Source: Xanthomonas sp. AM6 (lineage in GTDB: Bacteria; Pseudomonadota; Gammaproteobacteria; Xanthomonadales; Xanthomonadaceae). From it: DNA of 64,000 bases. Both the position numbers and the translations under genes were made by a program. Position 1 is the first letter of the stretch, and each line of letters starts with the position of its first letter. The DNA lies in NCBI RefSeq assembly GCF_025665335.1, contig NZ_CP106869.1, positions 708,501 through 772,500 on the forward strand, given 5' to 3'. The notes under the pieces are model-generated. The model had not been told where the DNA came from. It searched no databases and saw only the letters and a list, made by a program, of their open reading frames with translations. Positions 53,125 through 61,626 of this stretch are shown piece by piece.

Positions 53125-53943
53125 ATGTTGTCCCTGCCACGCCTGCTGGGTCGCCACCTGGCCAAGTTCCTGTCCAAGCCGCGGCGGCACCGTTCGGAAC
53201 TGCCGACCAGCCCGCCGCCGTTGCTGCGGGCGGCGCTTCGCAAGGGCGACGTGCTGCTGGTGGAAGGCAACAGCCGCTTCTCGACCGCGATCAAGTACCT
53301 GAGCCAGTCCACCTGGTCGCACGCGGCGCTGTACATCGGCGATCACCTGGGGCCGGCGACGGACGAGGACGCGCCGACCTTCTGCGACGTGGACATCAAC
53401 GTCGGCGTGCGCCTGGTCGGGCTGGGCGAGTTCGCCGGCCTGCACACGCGCATCTGCCGGCCGGTGGGCCTGGGCGCCGAGGAGATCGAGGCGGTGGTCG
53501 ACTACATGGTCAGCCGCGTCGGCAACAGCTACGACCTGAAGAACATCTTCGACCTGGCGCGCTACCTGATCCGCACCCCGCCGCTGCCGTCGTCGGTGAA
53601 GCGGCGGTTCCTGGAGCTGGGCAGCGGCGAGCCGACCAAGGCGATCTGCTCGACCCTGCTGGCGCAGGCCTTCGGCGCCATCCGCTATCCGATCCTGCCG
53701 GAGATCGGCCACGCGCCGGTGGCCGACGCGCAGGACGCGGAAATCCTGCACAACCGCCATCACAGCCTGTACCTGCCGCGCGACTTCGACGTCTCGCCGT
53801 ACTTCAACGTGGTCAAGCCGCGGCTGCAGGCCGGCTTCGATTTCCATCGGCTGGTGTGGCATGGCGACGCCGGCGACACCGTGGCCGGGCGCAGACGCGA
53901 GCGCCAGCCCGACGAGCAGCACGCCTCTGCCGCCACCGGCTAG
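53125..53943 (+). CDS. Permuted NlpC/P60-like (YiiX/YaeF-type) hydrolase
   Basis: A 272-residue protein of the permuted papain-fold group. GDVLLVEGNSRFS (about 41-53) opens the domain; His66 (TWSHAALYIG) and Cys175 (KAICSTLL) match the catalytic pair in permuted order. No signal peptide is clear, although the basic N-terminus could associate with membranes. Such enzymes cleave amide or ester bonds in peptidoglycan peptides or lipids. The start is uncertain; MLSLPRLLGR is preferred because the family begins there. It follows the surface-protein genes by 245 bp on the same strand, but a repeat hairpin intervenes. Confidence 0.8.
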   Translation: MLSLPRLLGRHLAKFLSKPRRHRSELPTSPPPLLRAALRKGDVLLVEGNSRFSTAIKYLSQSTWSHAALYIGDHLGPATDEDAPTFCDVDINVGVRLVGLGEFAGLHTRICRPVGLGAEEIEAVVDYMVSRVGNSYDLKNIFDLARYLIRTPPLPSSVKRRFLELGSGEPTKAICSTLLAQAFGAIRYPILPEIGHAPVADAQDAEILHNRHHSLYLPRDFDVSPYFNVVKPRLQAGFDFHRLVWHGDAGDTVAGRRRERQPDEQHASAATG

Positions 53944-54044
53944 CGCCCGCACGGGCGCCGTTCCGGCACGGCGGCCGCCTGTACCGCCGCTGCGTGGAAT
54001 CCGGCATCCGGTCACAACGCTTCAGGCTTCCTGTCACCCGGGCG

Positions 54045-54072
54045 TCAAGTTTGAAATGCCTACGGCCGATAT
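54045..54072 (+). promoter_or_regulatory. Candidate sigma-28 (flagellar) promoter
   Basis: TCAAGTTT (54045-54052) and GCCGATAT (54065-54072) match the FliA promoter elements, with a spacer one base longer than the E. coli optimum. The site is 40 bp before the chemoreceptor ATG. Chemoreceptor genes are often read by sigma-28. Confidence 0.6.
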
Positions 54073-54111
54073 CAACGGACATACCTCACCGGCATCGTCC
54101 CCAGGATCGCT

Positions 54112-56388
54112 ATGAATCCCCTCCATTTCCTGCGCCGCCGCATCGCCAACCTGCCGATGACGCGCAAGTTCGTGGTGCTGTGCACCCTGCTCGCCATCGG
54201 CGTGGTCCTGCTCGCCGTCGCCGCCGCGCGCCTGCAGTACCTGGACCTAGTCGCCGCGCGCAAGCAGAGTGTGAAGACCCAGGTCGACATGGGCATCAGC
54301 GTGATCGAGCACTACGCCGCCAAGGCCAAGCGCGGCGAACTCACCCAGGCGCAGGCCCAGGACGCGGCCAAGGCGGCGCTGGCCGACATGAAGACCAACG
54401 GCGGCGTGGACTACTTCTTCATGCTCGACCCGCAGATGCGCATCCTGATGCATCCCAAGCGCAAGGTCGGCACCGACATGTCCGACTACAAGAGCGATGC
54501 CGGCGAGTTCGTGTACCGCGACATCCGCACCGCGGTGACCAGCGGCGACGGCTTCAGCTACTACAGCGCGCCCAAGCCGGGCAAGGACGAGCAGCTGCCG
54601 AAGATCAGCTACGCCAAGCTGTACCCGCAGTGGAACTGGGTGCTGGTGATGGGCGTCTATGCCGAGGACATCCAGGTCGAGGCGCTGGGCTTCACCAAGA
54701 TCCTCACCGCGATCGGCGCCGCGCTGGTCGGCCTGGTGGTCGGGCTGTGCTGGCTGATCGCCAGCGCCATCGTCACCCCGCTGCGCGCCGCCACCCGCAC
54801 CGCCGAGGCCATCGCCTCGGGCCGCTTCGACAACGCGATCAAGGTGGAGTCGCGCGACGAGACCGGGCAGCTGATGAGCAGCATGCAGCAGATGCAGACC
54901 CAGCTGCAGCGCTTCAACGGCGAAATGCAGACCCTGGTGCAGCTGCAGCAGGGCGAGGACATCAGCCACCGCATGCCGGAGGATTTCCCCGGCGACTACG
55001 GCACGCTGGCGCGCGGCATGAACACCGCGCTGTTCGAGCACCTGGACGCGATCATCGAGGCGATGGCGATCATGGGCGAGTACGGCCGCGGCGACCTGCG
55101 TCGCGACATGCGCCGCCTGCCCGGCCAGCGCGCCGCGCTGCACGAGGCGCTGGACGCGGTGAAGACCAACCTGTCGGCGATCAACGGCGACATCGCGCGC
55201 CTGGCCGACGCGGCCGCGCGCGGCGATTTCTCCGCGCGCGGCGACGAGGCGCGCTACCAGTTCGCGTTCAAGGAAATGGTGGAAGCGCTGAACCGGCTGA
55301 TGCTGCAGGCCGAAAGCGGCCTGGCCGACGTCGGCCGGATCATGGGCGCGATCGCCGACGGCGACCTGTCGCAGCGCGTGGACGCGCGCTACGAGGGTGC
55401 GTTCGGCCAACTGGCCGACGCCGCCAACCGCACCGCCGAGCAGCTGACCGCGATCGTGCAGGGCATCCAGCGCTCGGCCGAGTCGATCAACACCGCCGCC
55501 GGCGAGATCGCCAGCGGCAACAGCGACCTGTCGGTGCGCACCGAGCAGCAGGCGGCGAGCCTGGAAGAGACCGCCGCGTCGATGGAGGAGCTGACCTCCA
55601 CGGTCAAGCAGAACGCCGACAGCGCGCGCCAGGCCAACCAGCTGGTGCTGGGCGCCGGCGAAGTGGCCGAGAGCGGCGGCCGCGTGGTCGAGGACGTGGT
55701 CACCACGATGGCGTCGATCAGCGCCGCTTCGGCGCGCATCGCCGATATCATCGGGGTCATCGACGGCATCGCCTTCCAGACCAACATCCTGGCGCTCAAC
55801 GCCGCGGTGGAAGCGGCGCGCGCCGGCGAGCAGGGCCGCGGCTTCGCCGTGGTCGCCTCGGAAGTGCGCTCGCTGGCGCAGCGCTCGGCGGCGGCGGCCA
55901 AGGAGATCAAGACGCTGATCTCCGACTCGGTGCAGGAAGTGGAGCAGGGCTCGACCCTGGTCGCGCGCGCCGGCACCACCATGGCCGAGGTGGTGACCTC
56001 GGTGAAGCGGGTCACCGACATCATGGCCGAAATCTCCGCGGCCAGCGCCGAGCAGAGCTCGGGCATCGAGCAGGTCAGCAAGACGGTGATGCAGCTGGAC
56101 GAAACCACCCAGCAGAACGCGGCGCTGGTGGAGGAAGCCACCGCGGCGGCCAAGAGCCTGGAAGACCAGGCCTCGGACCTGACCCGCGCGGTGGCGGTGT
56201 TCCGCCTCGCCGGCGGCGCCCAGCCGGTCGTGGCCGCGCCCAGGGCAGCGGCCGTGCAGGCGCCGGTCCGTGTAGTCGCCCCCGCGCGCGCGCCGCTCAA
56301 GAAGGCGCCGGCCGCGGCGGCGCGCCCGCTCGCGCGCGGCAAGACCAGCGGCGCGCTGGCCGAAAGCTCGGAGTGGGAAGAGTTCTGA
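54112..56388 (+). CDS. Methyl-accepting chemotaxis protein with sCache sensor
   Basis: A 758-residue chemoreceptor. TM1 (about residues 18-38), a periplasmic single-Cache-like sensor (about 45-187, with [15 protein letters not shown] and the final WVLVMGVY strand) and TM2 (about 195-220) precede HAMP and the same long HAMP-like insert as in the paralogue at 20.3 kb. The signalling hairpin tip is at about 555-605. The C-terminus EWEEF fits the CheR tether. sCache domains bind small organic acids or amino acids; the ligand is unknown. The candidate sigma-28 promoter upstream ties its expression to flagellar genes. Confidence 0.94.
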   Translation: MNPLHFLRRRIANLPMTRKFVVLCTLLAIGVVLLAVAAARLQYLDLVAARKQSVKTQVDMGISVIEHYAAKAKRGELTQAQAQDAAKAALADMKTNGGVDYFFMLDPQMRILMHPKRKVGTDMSDYKSDAGEFVYRDIRTAVTSGDGFSYYSAPKPGKDEQLPKISYAKLYPQWNWVLVMGVYAEDIQVEALGFTKILTAIGAALVGLVVGLCWLIASAIVTPLRAATRTAEAIASGRFDNAIKVESRDETGQLMSSMQQMQTQLQRFNGEMQTLVQLQQGEDISHRMPEDFPGDYGTLARGMNTALFEHLDAIIEAMAIMGEYGRGDLRRDMRRLPGQRAALHEALDAVKTNLSAINGDIARLADAAARGDFSARGDEARYQFAFKEMVEALNRLMLQAESGLADVGRIMGAIADGDLSQRVDARYEGAFGQLADAANRTAEQLTAIVQGIQRSAESINTAAGEIASGNSDLSVRTEQQAASLEETAASMEELTSTVKQNADSARQANQLVLGAGEVAESGGRVVEDVVTTMASISAASARIADIIGVIDGIAFQTNILALNAAVEAARAGEQGRGFAVVASEVRSLAQRSAAAAKEIKTLISDSVQEVEQGSTLVARAGTTMAEVVTSVKRVTDIMAEISAASAEQSSGIEQVSKTVMQLDETTQQNAALVEEATAAAKSLEDQASDLTRAVAVFRLAGGAQPVVAAPRAAAVQAPVRVVAPARAPLKKAPAAAARPLARGKTSGALAESSEWEEF

Positions 56389-56430
56389 GCCTGCGCCACG
56401 GCGCCGGCAACGCACGCCATTGCCGACAAC

Positions 56431-56458
56431 GACGCCGATGCCTTGGTGCATCGGCGTC
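56431..56458 (+). terminator. Terminator-like hairpin after the chemoreceptor
   Basis: Arms GACGCCGATGC (56431-56441) and GCATCGGCGTC (56448-56458), perfect, loop CTTGGT, followed by GCCGTTTC. It is 43 bp after the stop codon. The weak T-run leaves some doubt. Confidence 0.6.
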
Positions 56459-56545
56459 GCCGTTTCTGCGCAGGCCGCGGTCGCGGCCGCGGAACGCCTG
56501 TGGCCGACGGCCTCGGCCGCAAGCTCGATGCCGGGCGATGCCGTT

Positions 56546-56613
56546 TGTGGGAGCGGCTTCGGTCGCGACGGGCCTTCCCGGTAGAGCCCGTCGCGACTGA
56601 AGTCGCTCCCGCA
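56546..56613. repeat. REP-type inverted pair, 28 + 12 + 28 bp
   Basis: Left arm 56546-56573 starts TGTGGGAGCGGC and right arm 56586-56613 ends GCTCCCGCA; loop of 12 bases. The arms pair over most of their length with a few mismatches. It has the same architecture as the perfect copy at 59.1 kb. It sits in the 389-bp gene-free stretch after the chemoreceptor, where nothing else is seen. Confidence 0.75.
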
Positions 56614-56777
56614 TGGGTTTGCGCCAGGGCCAGTCCGAGTGCGCTGCAGGAAAGGTGGCGCGGCCCTCATGCGGCACGCGCGGTGCGTCGTGCGATCCAG
56701 TTGCGGGGGCGCCACGAGACCGCTCCGCGGCCGCATCTGCCACACTGGGCCGCCCCGTTCAAGGAAGGACTCGCCTG

Positions 56778-57239
56778 ATGCAGCTTCGTGCCGTGCTCGC
56801 CGCCGTACTCGCCGTGCCCAGTTCCATCGCCGCGGCGCAGGAGCCGCCCGCATCCGCTGTCGCGCCGCTGCTCACCCAGGTCGGGTTCGCCGGTGGCGAC
56901 GTGCGGTTGGGCGAGCGCGGCGGCCGCTGCGTACTGCTGCGCGGCGAGACCGAACTGCTGGCGCTGGCGATCCCGGCGCCGTGCGGGTTCAGTCCAGACC
57001 GCCACGGCAAGGTGCGCGTCGAGCCGTTCGATCGCGGCAGCCGCATCGTCCTGGTCGAGCACGTCCGCGCGGATCGGCGACCGCCGCTGCGCGGCAGCGT
57101 GGGACCGGACTGTCTCCGCGAGGCGCAGGCCGTGCGCGAGATCGGCGGCACGCTGGAGGCCGGCCATGTGATCGCCTCGGCCGGCTGTGGTCGCGGCCCG
57201 ACCGACCAGAAGATGTTCGTCGGCGGTTTCGATTGGTGA
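56778..57239 (+). CDS. Exported protein of unknown function
   Basis: A 153-residue protein with signal peptide (about residues 1-20, cleavage after AAA). The mature part has four Cys (about 52, 69, 113, 134), consistent with two disulfides in the periplasm, and a beta-rich pattern. AAGGAAGGA precedes the start by about 9 bases. I do not recognise the family. It is monocistronic and convergent with the SRAP-family gene 37 bp away. Confidence 0.65.
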   Translation: MQLRAVLAAVLAVPSSIAAAQEPPASAVAPLLTQVGFAGGDVRLGERGGRCVLLRGETELLALAIPAPCGFSPDRHGKVRVEPFDRGSRIVLVEHVRADRRPPLRGSVGPDCLREAQAVREIGGTLEAGHVIASAGCGRGPTDQKMFVGGFDW

Positions 57240-57276
57240 GATTCGCGCGCGCGGCGCGAGCATGCCGCTGGGCGTG

Positions 57277-58002
57277 TCACTCGTCTTCGTCGTACTCGTC
57301 CTCGTCCGCGTCGGCAACATCGCCGGGCCGGGCGGCAGTGGCATCCACAGGCTCCAGCAAGGTGTAGTCGTTGCGTTCGCGGCGCTGGTAGGCCGAGGAC
57401 ACCGGATAGGCCAGCAGCCGCGGCTGCGGCGCGCCGCTCAGGAATGCGCTGGGAAACAGCCGCGGTCCGCGCAGCCAGCTGCGCCAGCGCTCGCCGCTCA
57501 GGAAGATCGGCCCGTCCGCGGTCAGCGGCGCGGGGATGGCGGGATTGGCGTGGGTCAGCACGCTGAAGCTGAGCAGCGCCGGTTCGCCGCGTTCCCAGCG
57601 TTCCCACAGCCCCGCCGCCAGCAGCACCTCGCCTTCGGCGTGATGGATGTAGTAGGGCTGCGTCGGTTTGCGGCTGCGGTCCCACTTGTAATAGCCGGAC
57701 AGCGGGATCACGCAGTGCTGGCTCTTCCACGGCGCGGCGAAGATGCGGCTGCGCGCCGCCCGCTCCAGCCGCGCGGTGACGGTGGTGTAGGGCGTGTCCG
57801 GGGTCTTCGACCAGCGCGGCACGATGCCCCATTGCAGGCGTTCCACCTGGGCGACGCCCTCGCGGCACACGATCACGGTCGCGACGTCGCCCTTGCCGAG
57901 GTTGTAGTCGTCCGGATACGCGGCGAGCGCCTCGCGCAGCGGCGGGTCCAGCTGTGCGGGCAGGGCGTCTTCGATGCCGAAGGCTTGTACGAAACGTCTC
58001 AT
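57277..58002 (-). CDS. SRAP (HMCES/YedK)-family protein lacking the catalytic residues
   Basis: A 241-residue SRAP-fold protein. Active SRAP proteins start MCGRF; Cys2 forms a crosslink with abasic DNA sites, helped by an Asn (NARAE), a Glu (xYEW) and a His (HHRMP). Here the start is MRRF, the Asn position reads Thr76 (VTARLE), the Glu position Lys106 (YYKWD), and the His block is replaced (APLTADGP). Framework residues (WGIVPRWSK, CVIPLSGYYKW) are intact and the frame is open, so this looks like a retained pseudoenzyme rather than a decaying gene. It ends in a strongly acidic tail. A role in binding DNA without covalent linkage, or a different substrate, is possible. Confidence 0.85.
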   Translation of the reverse strand: MRRFVQAFGIEDALPAQLDPPLREALAAYPDDYNLGKGDVATVIVCREGVAQVERLQWGIVPRWSKTPDTPYTTVTARLERAARSRIFAAPWKSQHCVIPLSGYYKWDRSRKPTQPYYIHHAEGEVLLAAGLWERWERGEPALLSFSVLTHANPAIPAPLTADGPIFLSGERWRSWLRGPRLFPSAFLSGAPQPRLLAYPVSSAYQRRERNDYTLLEPVDATAARPGDVADADEDEYDEDE

Positions 58003-58211
58003 CGGTTCCTCGCACGGTACGCATCGGCACCTTAGAGCGCGGGCCGGGCAGTGCAGGTGAAGAACGCGGCTCGCACCGCTGCGTGGCCGCTGCGAATGCA
58101 TTGCTGCAGCGCGGCTGCTTCTTCATCCGCTCTTCCCGCGCGCGCTTGCATATTCCCTGCCACCCGCGATCGCACGCCGTCGCACGCGGCGCAGCAAGGA
58201 GACATCCGCTC

Positions 58212-58853
58212 ATGTTCTGGAAACGCAATGGTTTGTCGCTGGTGCTGCTGGGGCTGACGCTGCTGTTCATGGCCGGCCAGGCGCTCAGCGGCCACCTCGC
58301 CTACAACGACGAACTGCGCCAACAGGGCCTGGCGCCGCTGATGTTCTGGGAATACCTGCGCAGCGGCCATTTCGTCGGCGCGTTGTTCGAGAACTGGGAA
58401 AGCGAATTCCTGCAGATGGGCATGTACGTGGTGCTGACGGTCAAGCTGCGGCAGTGGGGATCGGCCGAATCGCGGCCGCTGTCGCCCGAAGAGGAAGACG
58501 ACAGCGTCGCGCCCGGTACGCCGCCGTGGCCGGTCCGCGCCGGCGGGATCTGGCTGAAGCTGTACGAGCGTTCGTTGGCGCTGGCCTTCGGCCTGCTGTT
58601 CGTGACCAGCTTCGTGCTGCATGCGCTGGGCAGCTGGCGACACGAGCTGGCCGAGCGCGCGATGCAGCGGCTGCCGTCGGTGTCGCTGCTGGAGCATCTG
58701 ACCGGCGCGCAGTTCTGGTTCGAGTCGATGCAGAACTGGCAGAGCGAATTCCTGGCGGTCTTCGCGCTGGTGGTGCTGACCATCTGGCTGCGGCAGAAGG
58801 ATTCCCCGCAATCCAAGCCGGTGCATGCGCCGCATTCGCAGACTGGGGATTGA
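58212..58853 (+). CDS. DUF6766-like multi-pass membrane protein
   Basis: A 213-residue inner-membrane protein with about four hydrophobic helices (about residues 7-25, 62-80, 118-140 and 178-195). Two parallel halves each hold the motif (F/Q)(E/Q)NW(E/Q)SEF(L)(Q/A), which suggests an internal duplication. It matches what I recall as DUF6766, often located with stress genes such as catalases and YciE/YciF; here manganese catalase, YciF- and YciE-like genes follow on the opposite strand. AAGGAG lies 10 bases before the start. Biochemical role unknown. Confidence 0.75.
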   Translation: MFWKRNGLSLVLLGLTLLFMAGQALSGHLAYNDELRQQGLAPLMFWEYLRSGHFVGALFENWESEFLQMGMYVVLTVKLRQWGSAESRPLSPEEEDDSVAPGTPPWPVRAGGIWLKLYERSLALAFGLLFVTSFVLHALGSWRHELAERAMQRLPSVSLLEHLTGAQFWFESMQNWQSEFLAVFALVVLTIWLRQKDSPQSKPVHAPHSQTGD

Positions 58854-59083
58854 TCGAGGGGAGTGCCGATCATTTGCAGTGTCGCGTGGGCAGTGGCGGA
58901 CGCATGGCCGTACTCCCGGCTCACGCACTGCCGGCCCGCCGGTTCAATGCGTTTGATGCAAGCGACGCCAGTGAATCATGCGTGCCGTCGCCATGGACGA
59001 TGCCGCTGCGATGGGTTTGGTTGAAATTCGATAGGCAATGCGAACGTGGCGGGTCGGGCGCATTTTCATAGATTAGATGCAAC

Positions 59084-59151
59084 TGTAGGAGCGACTTCAG
59101 TCGCGACGGGCTTCACCGGCAAGGCCCGTCGCGACTGAAGTCGCTCCTACA
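59084..59151. repeat. REP-type perfect inverted pair, 28 + 12 + 28 bp
   Basis: Left arm 59084-59111 (begins TGTAGGAGCGAC) and right arm 59124-59151 (ends GCTCCTACA) are perfectly complementary around a 12-base loop. It lies between convergent genes (DUF6766-like and Mn catalase) and can act as a bidirectional terminator. With single arms at 22.6, 22.7 and 25.5 kb and a pair at 56.5 kb it forms one repeat family. The 403-bp gene-free stretch holds nothing else but the terminator below. Confidence 0.82.
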
Positions 59152-59214
59152 AAAGTGCTTGCTTAGCCGTTTCTCTCAGCGCCACCGATCTTTGCACGGT
59201 GCCTTGCACCGAAA

Positions 59215-59244
59215 CAGCGGCGAAGGCCTTCGCCTTCGCCGCTG
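59215..59244 (-). terminator. Terminator of the manganese catalase gene
   Basis: On the minus strand, perfect 12-bp arms CAGCGGCGAAGG (59215-59226) and its complement (59233-59244), loop CGAAGG, followed by TTTCGG. It is 12 bp after the catalase stop. Confidence 0.7.
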
Positions 59245-59256
59245 CAGGCTCCACGA

Positions 59257-60159
59257 TTACAGCTTGATGTTGCCCTTGGTCGAACCGGCGCCCGGGCCTG
59301 CGCCCAGATCGGCGCCGGTGGTCGGGTCGCTGTCCGGCTGCGACATGGTGCGTCCCGCCAATGCCTTCAGCGCGCTTTCCTCGGCCTTGCTTAGGCCGAC
59401 GCTGGGCACGCCGCTGCCGCCGTCCACCGCCGCCTGGCGGTTGCGGTCGGAGATCTTCTCCCACTGGCTGCCGCTGTTCCACGGGCCGTTGATGTCGCCG
59501 TCGCCCTGCGACATGTCGTAGAACTTGTCGGTGAACGCCGGATCGCCCGGCAGCTTGCCCGACGGGAAGTTCGGCTCGATCGCATACAGCGCCTTCTCGA
59601 ACGACTTCTGGTGCGCCACCTCGCGGGTCATCAGGAAGGTCAGCGCATCGACGATGCCCGGATCGTCGGTGACGTTGATCAGGCGCTCGTAGACGATCTT
59701 GGCGCGCGCCTCGGCGGCGATGTTGGAGCGCAGGTCGGCGGTCGGTTCGCCGATGGAATCCACATAGGCCGCACTCCACGGCACGCCGCTGGAGTTCACC
59801 AGGGCCGGGCCGCCGCCGTACAGGATCTGCTGGGTCTGGCTGGTGTTGTTGTTCATGGTCAGGTTGCGCATCTCCTCGGCCTCGACCATGCCTTCGGACA
59901 GCACCGCCTTGGGTCCCTGGTTGAGCATGGCGATGATCGAACCGATGATCTCCAGGTGGCTCAGTTCCTCGGTGGCGATGTCGTAGAGCAGGTCCTTGCG
60001 GCCCGGATCGACCTCGCCGATGGCCTGGGTGAAATAGCGCATGGCTGCGGCCAGCTCGCCTTGCGGCCCGCCGAACTGCTCGAGCATCAGCGAGGCCAGC
60101 GCCGGATCCGGCTGCGCCACGCGTACCGTGTACATCAGCCGCTTGTTGTGCATGAACAT
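59257..60159 (-). CDS. Manganese catalase
   Basis: A 300-residue non-heme catalase that splits hydrogen peroxide at a di-manganese site in a four-helix bundle. The metal ligands match the Lactobacillus/Thermus enzymes: Glu35, Glu65, His68 (EELSH), Glu150 (AAEARAKIVYERL) and His183 (REVAHQ). The C-terminal 50 residues are Gly/Pro/Ser-rich. The start at MFMHNK is standard for the family. It lies beside YciF and YciE-like genes on the same strand, a common stress set whose members are often induced in stationary phase or by osmotic stress. No export signal; cytoplasmic. Confidence 0.95.
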   Translation of the reverse strand: MFMHNKRLMYTVRVAQPDPALASLMLEQFGGPQGELAAAMRYFTQAIGEVDPGRKDLLYDIATEELSHLEIIGSIIAMLNQGPKAVLSEGMVEAEEMRNLTMNNNTSQTQQILYGGGPALVNSSGVPWSAAYVDSIGEPTADLRSNIAAEARAKIVYERLINVTDDPGIVDALTFLMTREVAHQKSFEKALYAIEPNFPSGKLPGDPAFTDKFYDMSQGDGDINGPWNSGSQWEKISDRNRQAAVDGGSGVPSVGLSKAEESALKALAGRTMSQPDSDPTTGADLGAGPGAGSTKGNIKL

Positions 60160-60279
60160 CGAAACTCTCCTGGAGTACCGCCCACGGCAAGGCCACGACG
60201 ACGAACGATCGGGCGTCGTGGCCAGGGGGTGGCGTCTGGGTAAAACGCGGCGCCGAGGATCGGCGCCGCGGTCGTGCGG

Positions 60280-60786
60280 TTATGCGGCCTTGCGCTTCTG
60301 CGCGGCGGCCTCGTTGCCGCCCTGTTCGGCGAGCATGGTCAGCTTCTCGTCGGTGGACTTCTCTTCTTCCAGCGTTTCCAGCAGCAGCTTGAGCGCGTCG
60401 GTCTTGCCCAGCTGCTTGGCCATGGCGGCCAGCGTGCCGTAGGAGGCGATCTCGTAGTGCTCGACCTTCTGCGCGCCGCCGATCAGGGCCGCATCGCGCA
60501 CCGGGCCGGCTTCGATCGTCTCGATCACTTCCTTGCCCTCTTCCACCAGGCCTTCCATTGCCGCGCACTTGATGCGCTTCAGGCGCAGGTCGAGGATCTC
60601 CACGATCTGGTCCAGGCGCTCGATCTGGCCCTGGGTTTCTTCCAGGTGGGTCTCGAAGGCCGCGCGCAGCGCCGGGTTGGTGGACGCACGCGCCAGCTTC
60701 GGCAGCGCCTTGGTCAGCTGCTTCTCGGCGCTGTAGATGTCGGAAAGCTCGTGCAGGAACAGTTCGTCGATGGTCTTGATAGCCAT
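60280..60786 (-). CDS. yciF: YciF-like ferritin-fold protein (DUF892)
   Basis: A 168-residue protein of the DUF892/YciF family, a four-helix rubrerythrin-like bundle with metal-ligating Glu/His residues (helix starts at IDELFLHELSDIYSAEKQL; HEYEIASYGTL-type block is KVEHYEIASYG). E. coli YciF is a stress-induced protein of unknown activity. The start at MAIKTI is chosen from family alignment in memory and gives an SD-spaced start. It lies between catalase and the YciE-like gene with gaps of 120 and 64 bp, likely one operon. Confidence 0.9.
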   Translation of the reverse strand: MAIKTIDELFLHELSDIYSAEKQLTKALPKLARASTNPALRAAFETHLEETQGQIERLDQIVEILDLRLKRIKCAAMEGLVEEGKEVIETIEAGPVRDAALIGGAQKVEHYEIASYGTLAAMAKQLGKTDALKLLLETLEEEKSTDEKLTMLAEQGGNEAAAQKRKAA

Positions 60787-60850
60787 GGCGTTGGATCTCC
60801 GTAGTGGGTAGTTGGTTGGATGGTGGGATGTCGCAGGGAAGCGCACGGAC

Positions 60851-61363
60851 TCAGTGCTTGGCGGTCTGGCCTTCGGTCCGTTCGCGTTTCAGGAAGGACA
60901 GGATGACGGCCTCCTGATGTTCGATCAGCCACTCGGCCATGGCGATTTCCTGGTCGAGGATGGCGGCGCAAATGTCGGCGATCTGCGGTTGCCCGGCCTC
61001 CTTGGCGGCGATGACCAGCGCGCGATAGCTGGCGACTTCCATGTGTTCGAACGCGTAGCTGACACCGAGGCTCTTGGCCACTTCGTCGCTCATCATCGAA
61101 TTGCCGGCGGCGTGCACCGTCGCCATCACGCTGGCCACGGCGCCCTTGATCGTCGGCAGCGAGCCGTCGAGCAGTTCGATGCAGCGCTTCACCTGCTCGG
61201 ACTGGTCGCGGGTCTCGTTGATGTGCTGCTCGATCCGCGCCTTGAGTTCCGGGTAGTGCTCCAGGCGGCCGGCGGTGGCGGTCAGCATCGTGTTGGCCTC
61301 CTGCTCCATCGCATAGGCGTCCTGCAGCCATTTCAGCAAGCGCTCGGTATTGCTTCGCGTCAT
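60851..61363 (-). CDS. YciE-like ferritin-fold protein (DUF892)
   Basis: A 170-residue relative of YciE/YciF. The helix pattern with WLQDAYAMEQEANTML, HINETRDQSEQ and FEHMEVASYRALV fits the four-helix bundle with conserved Glu and His. First gene of the set that continues with the YciF-like and manganese catalase genes. The start at MTRSNTER follows a purine-rich GGAGAG 8 bases upstream. Expected to be a cytoplasmic oxidative- or osmotic-stress protein; the exact role is unknown. Confidence 0.85.
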   Translation of the reverse strand: MTRSNTERLLKWLQDAYAMEQEANTMLTATAGRLEHYPELKARIEQHINETRDQSEQVKRCIELLDGSLPTIKGAVASVMATVHAAGNSMMSDEVAKSLGVSYAFEHMEVASYRALVIAAKEAGQPQIADICAAILDQEIAMAEWLIEHQEAVILSFLKRERTEGQTAKH

Positions 61364-61626
61364 GAAAATCTCTCCAAAATGATGTGGCTCCAACTTGGGC
61401 GCACGACGCGGTGGATGCGTCGCGTGTCCGGTGTTTTTTGCCCCTGTGGACGCCAACCTAGACTGCGTGGCGTTAGTGCCGATTCAATGAAGGGTGAACG
61501 CTTTGCGAGGAGCGCGCGCTTTCTTCCCACGCTGAATGCGCGCGCGGCCCCTGCCAGTTGCGCGGCGACCGTGCGTTCACGGCGGCCACGCCAGGCTCGT
61601 GCCGGCCACCCCTACAGGAGACCCAT

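Noticed and set aside
57277-58002. SRAP gene as a frameshifted pseudogene
   Set aside because: The frame is full length with intact fold motifs and no stop; loss of catalytic residues is by substitution, so a retained pseudoenzyme is a better reading.
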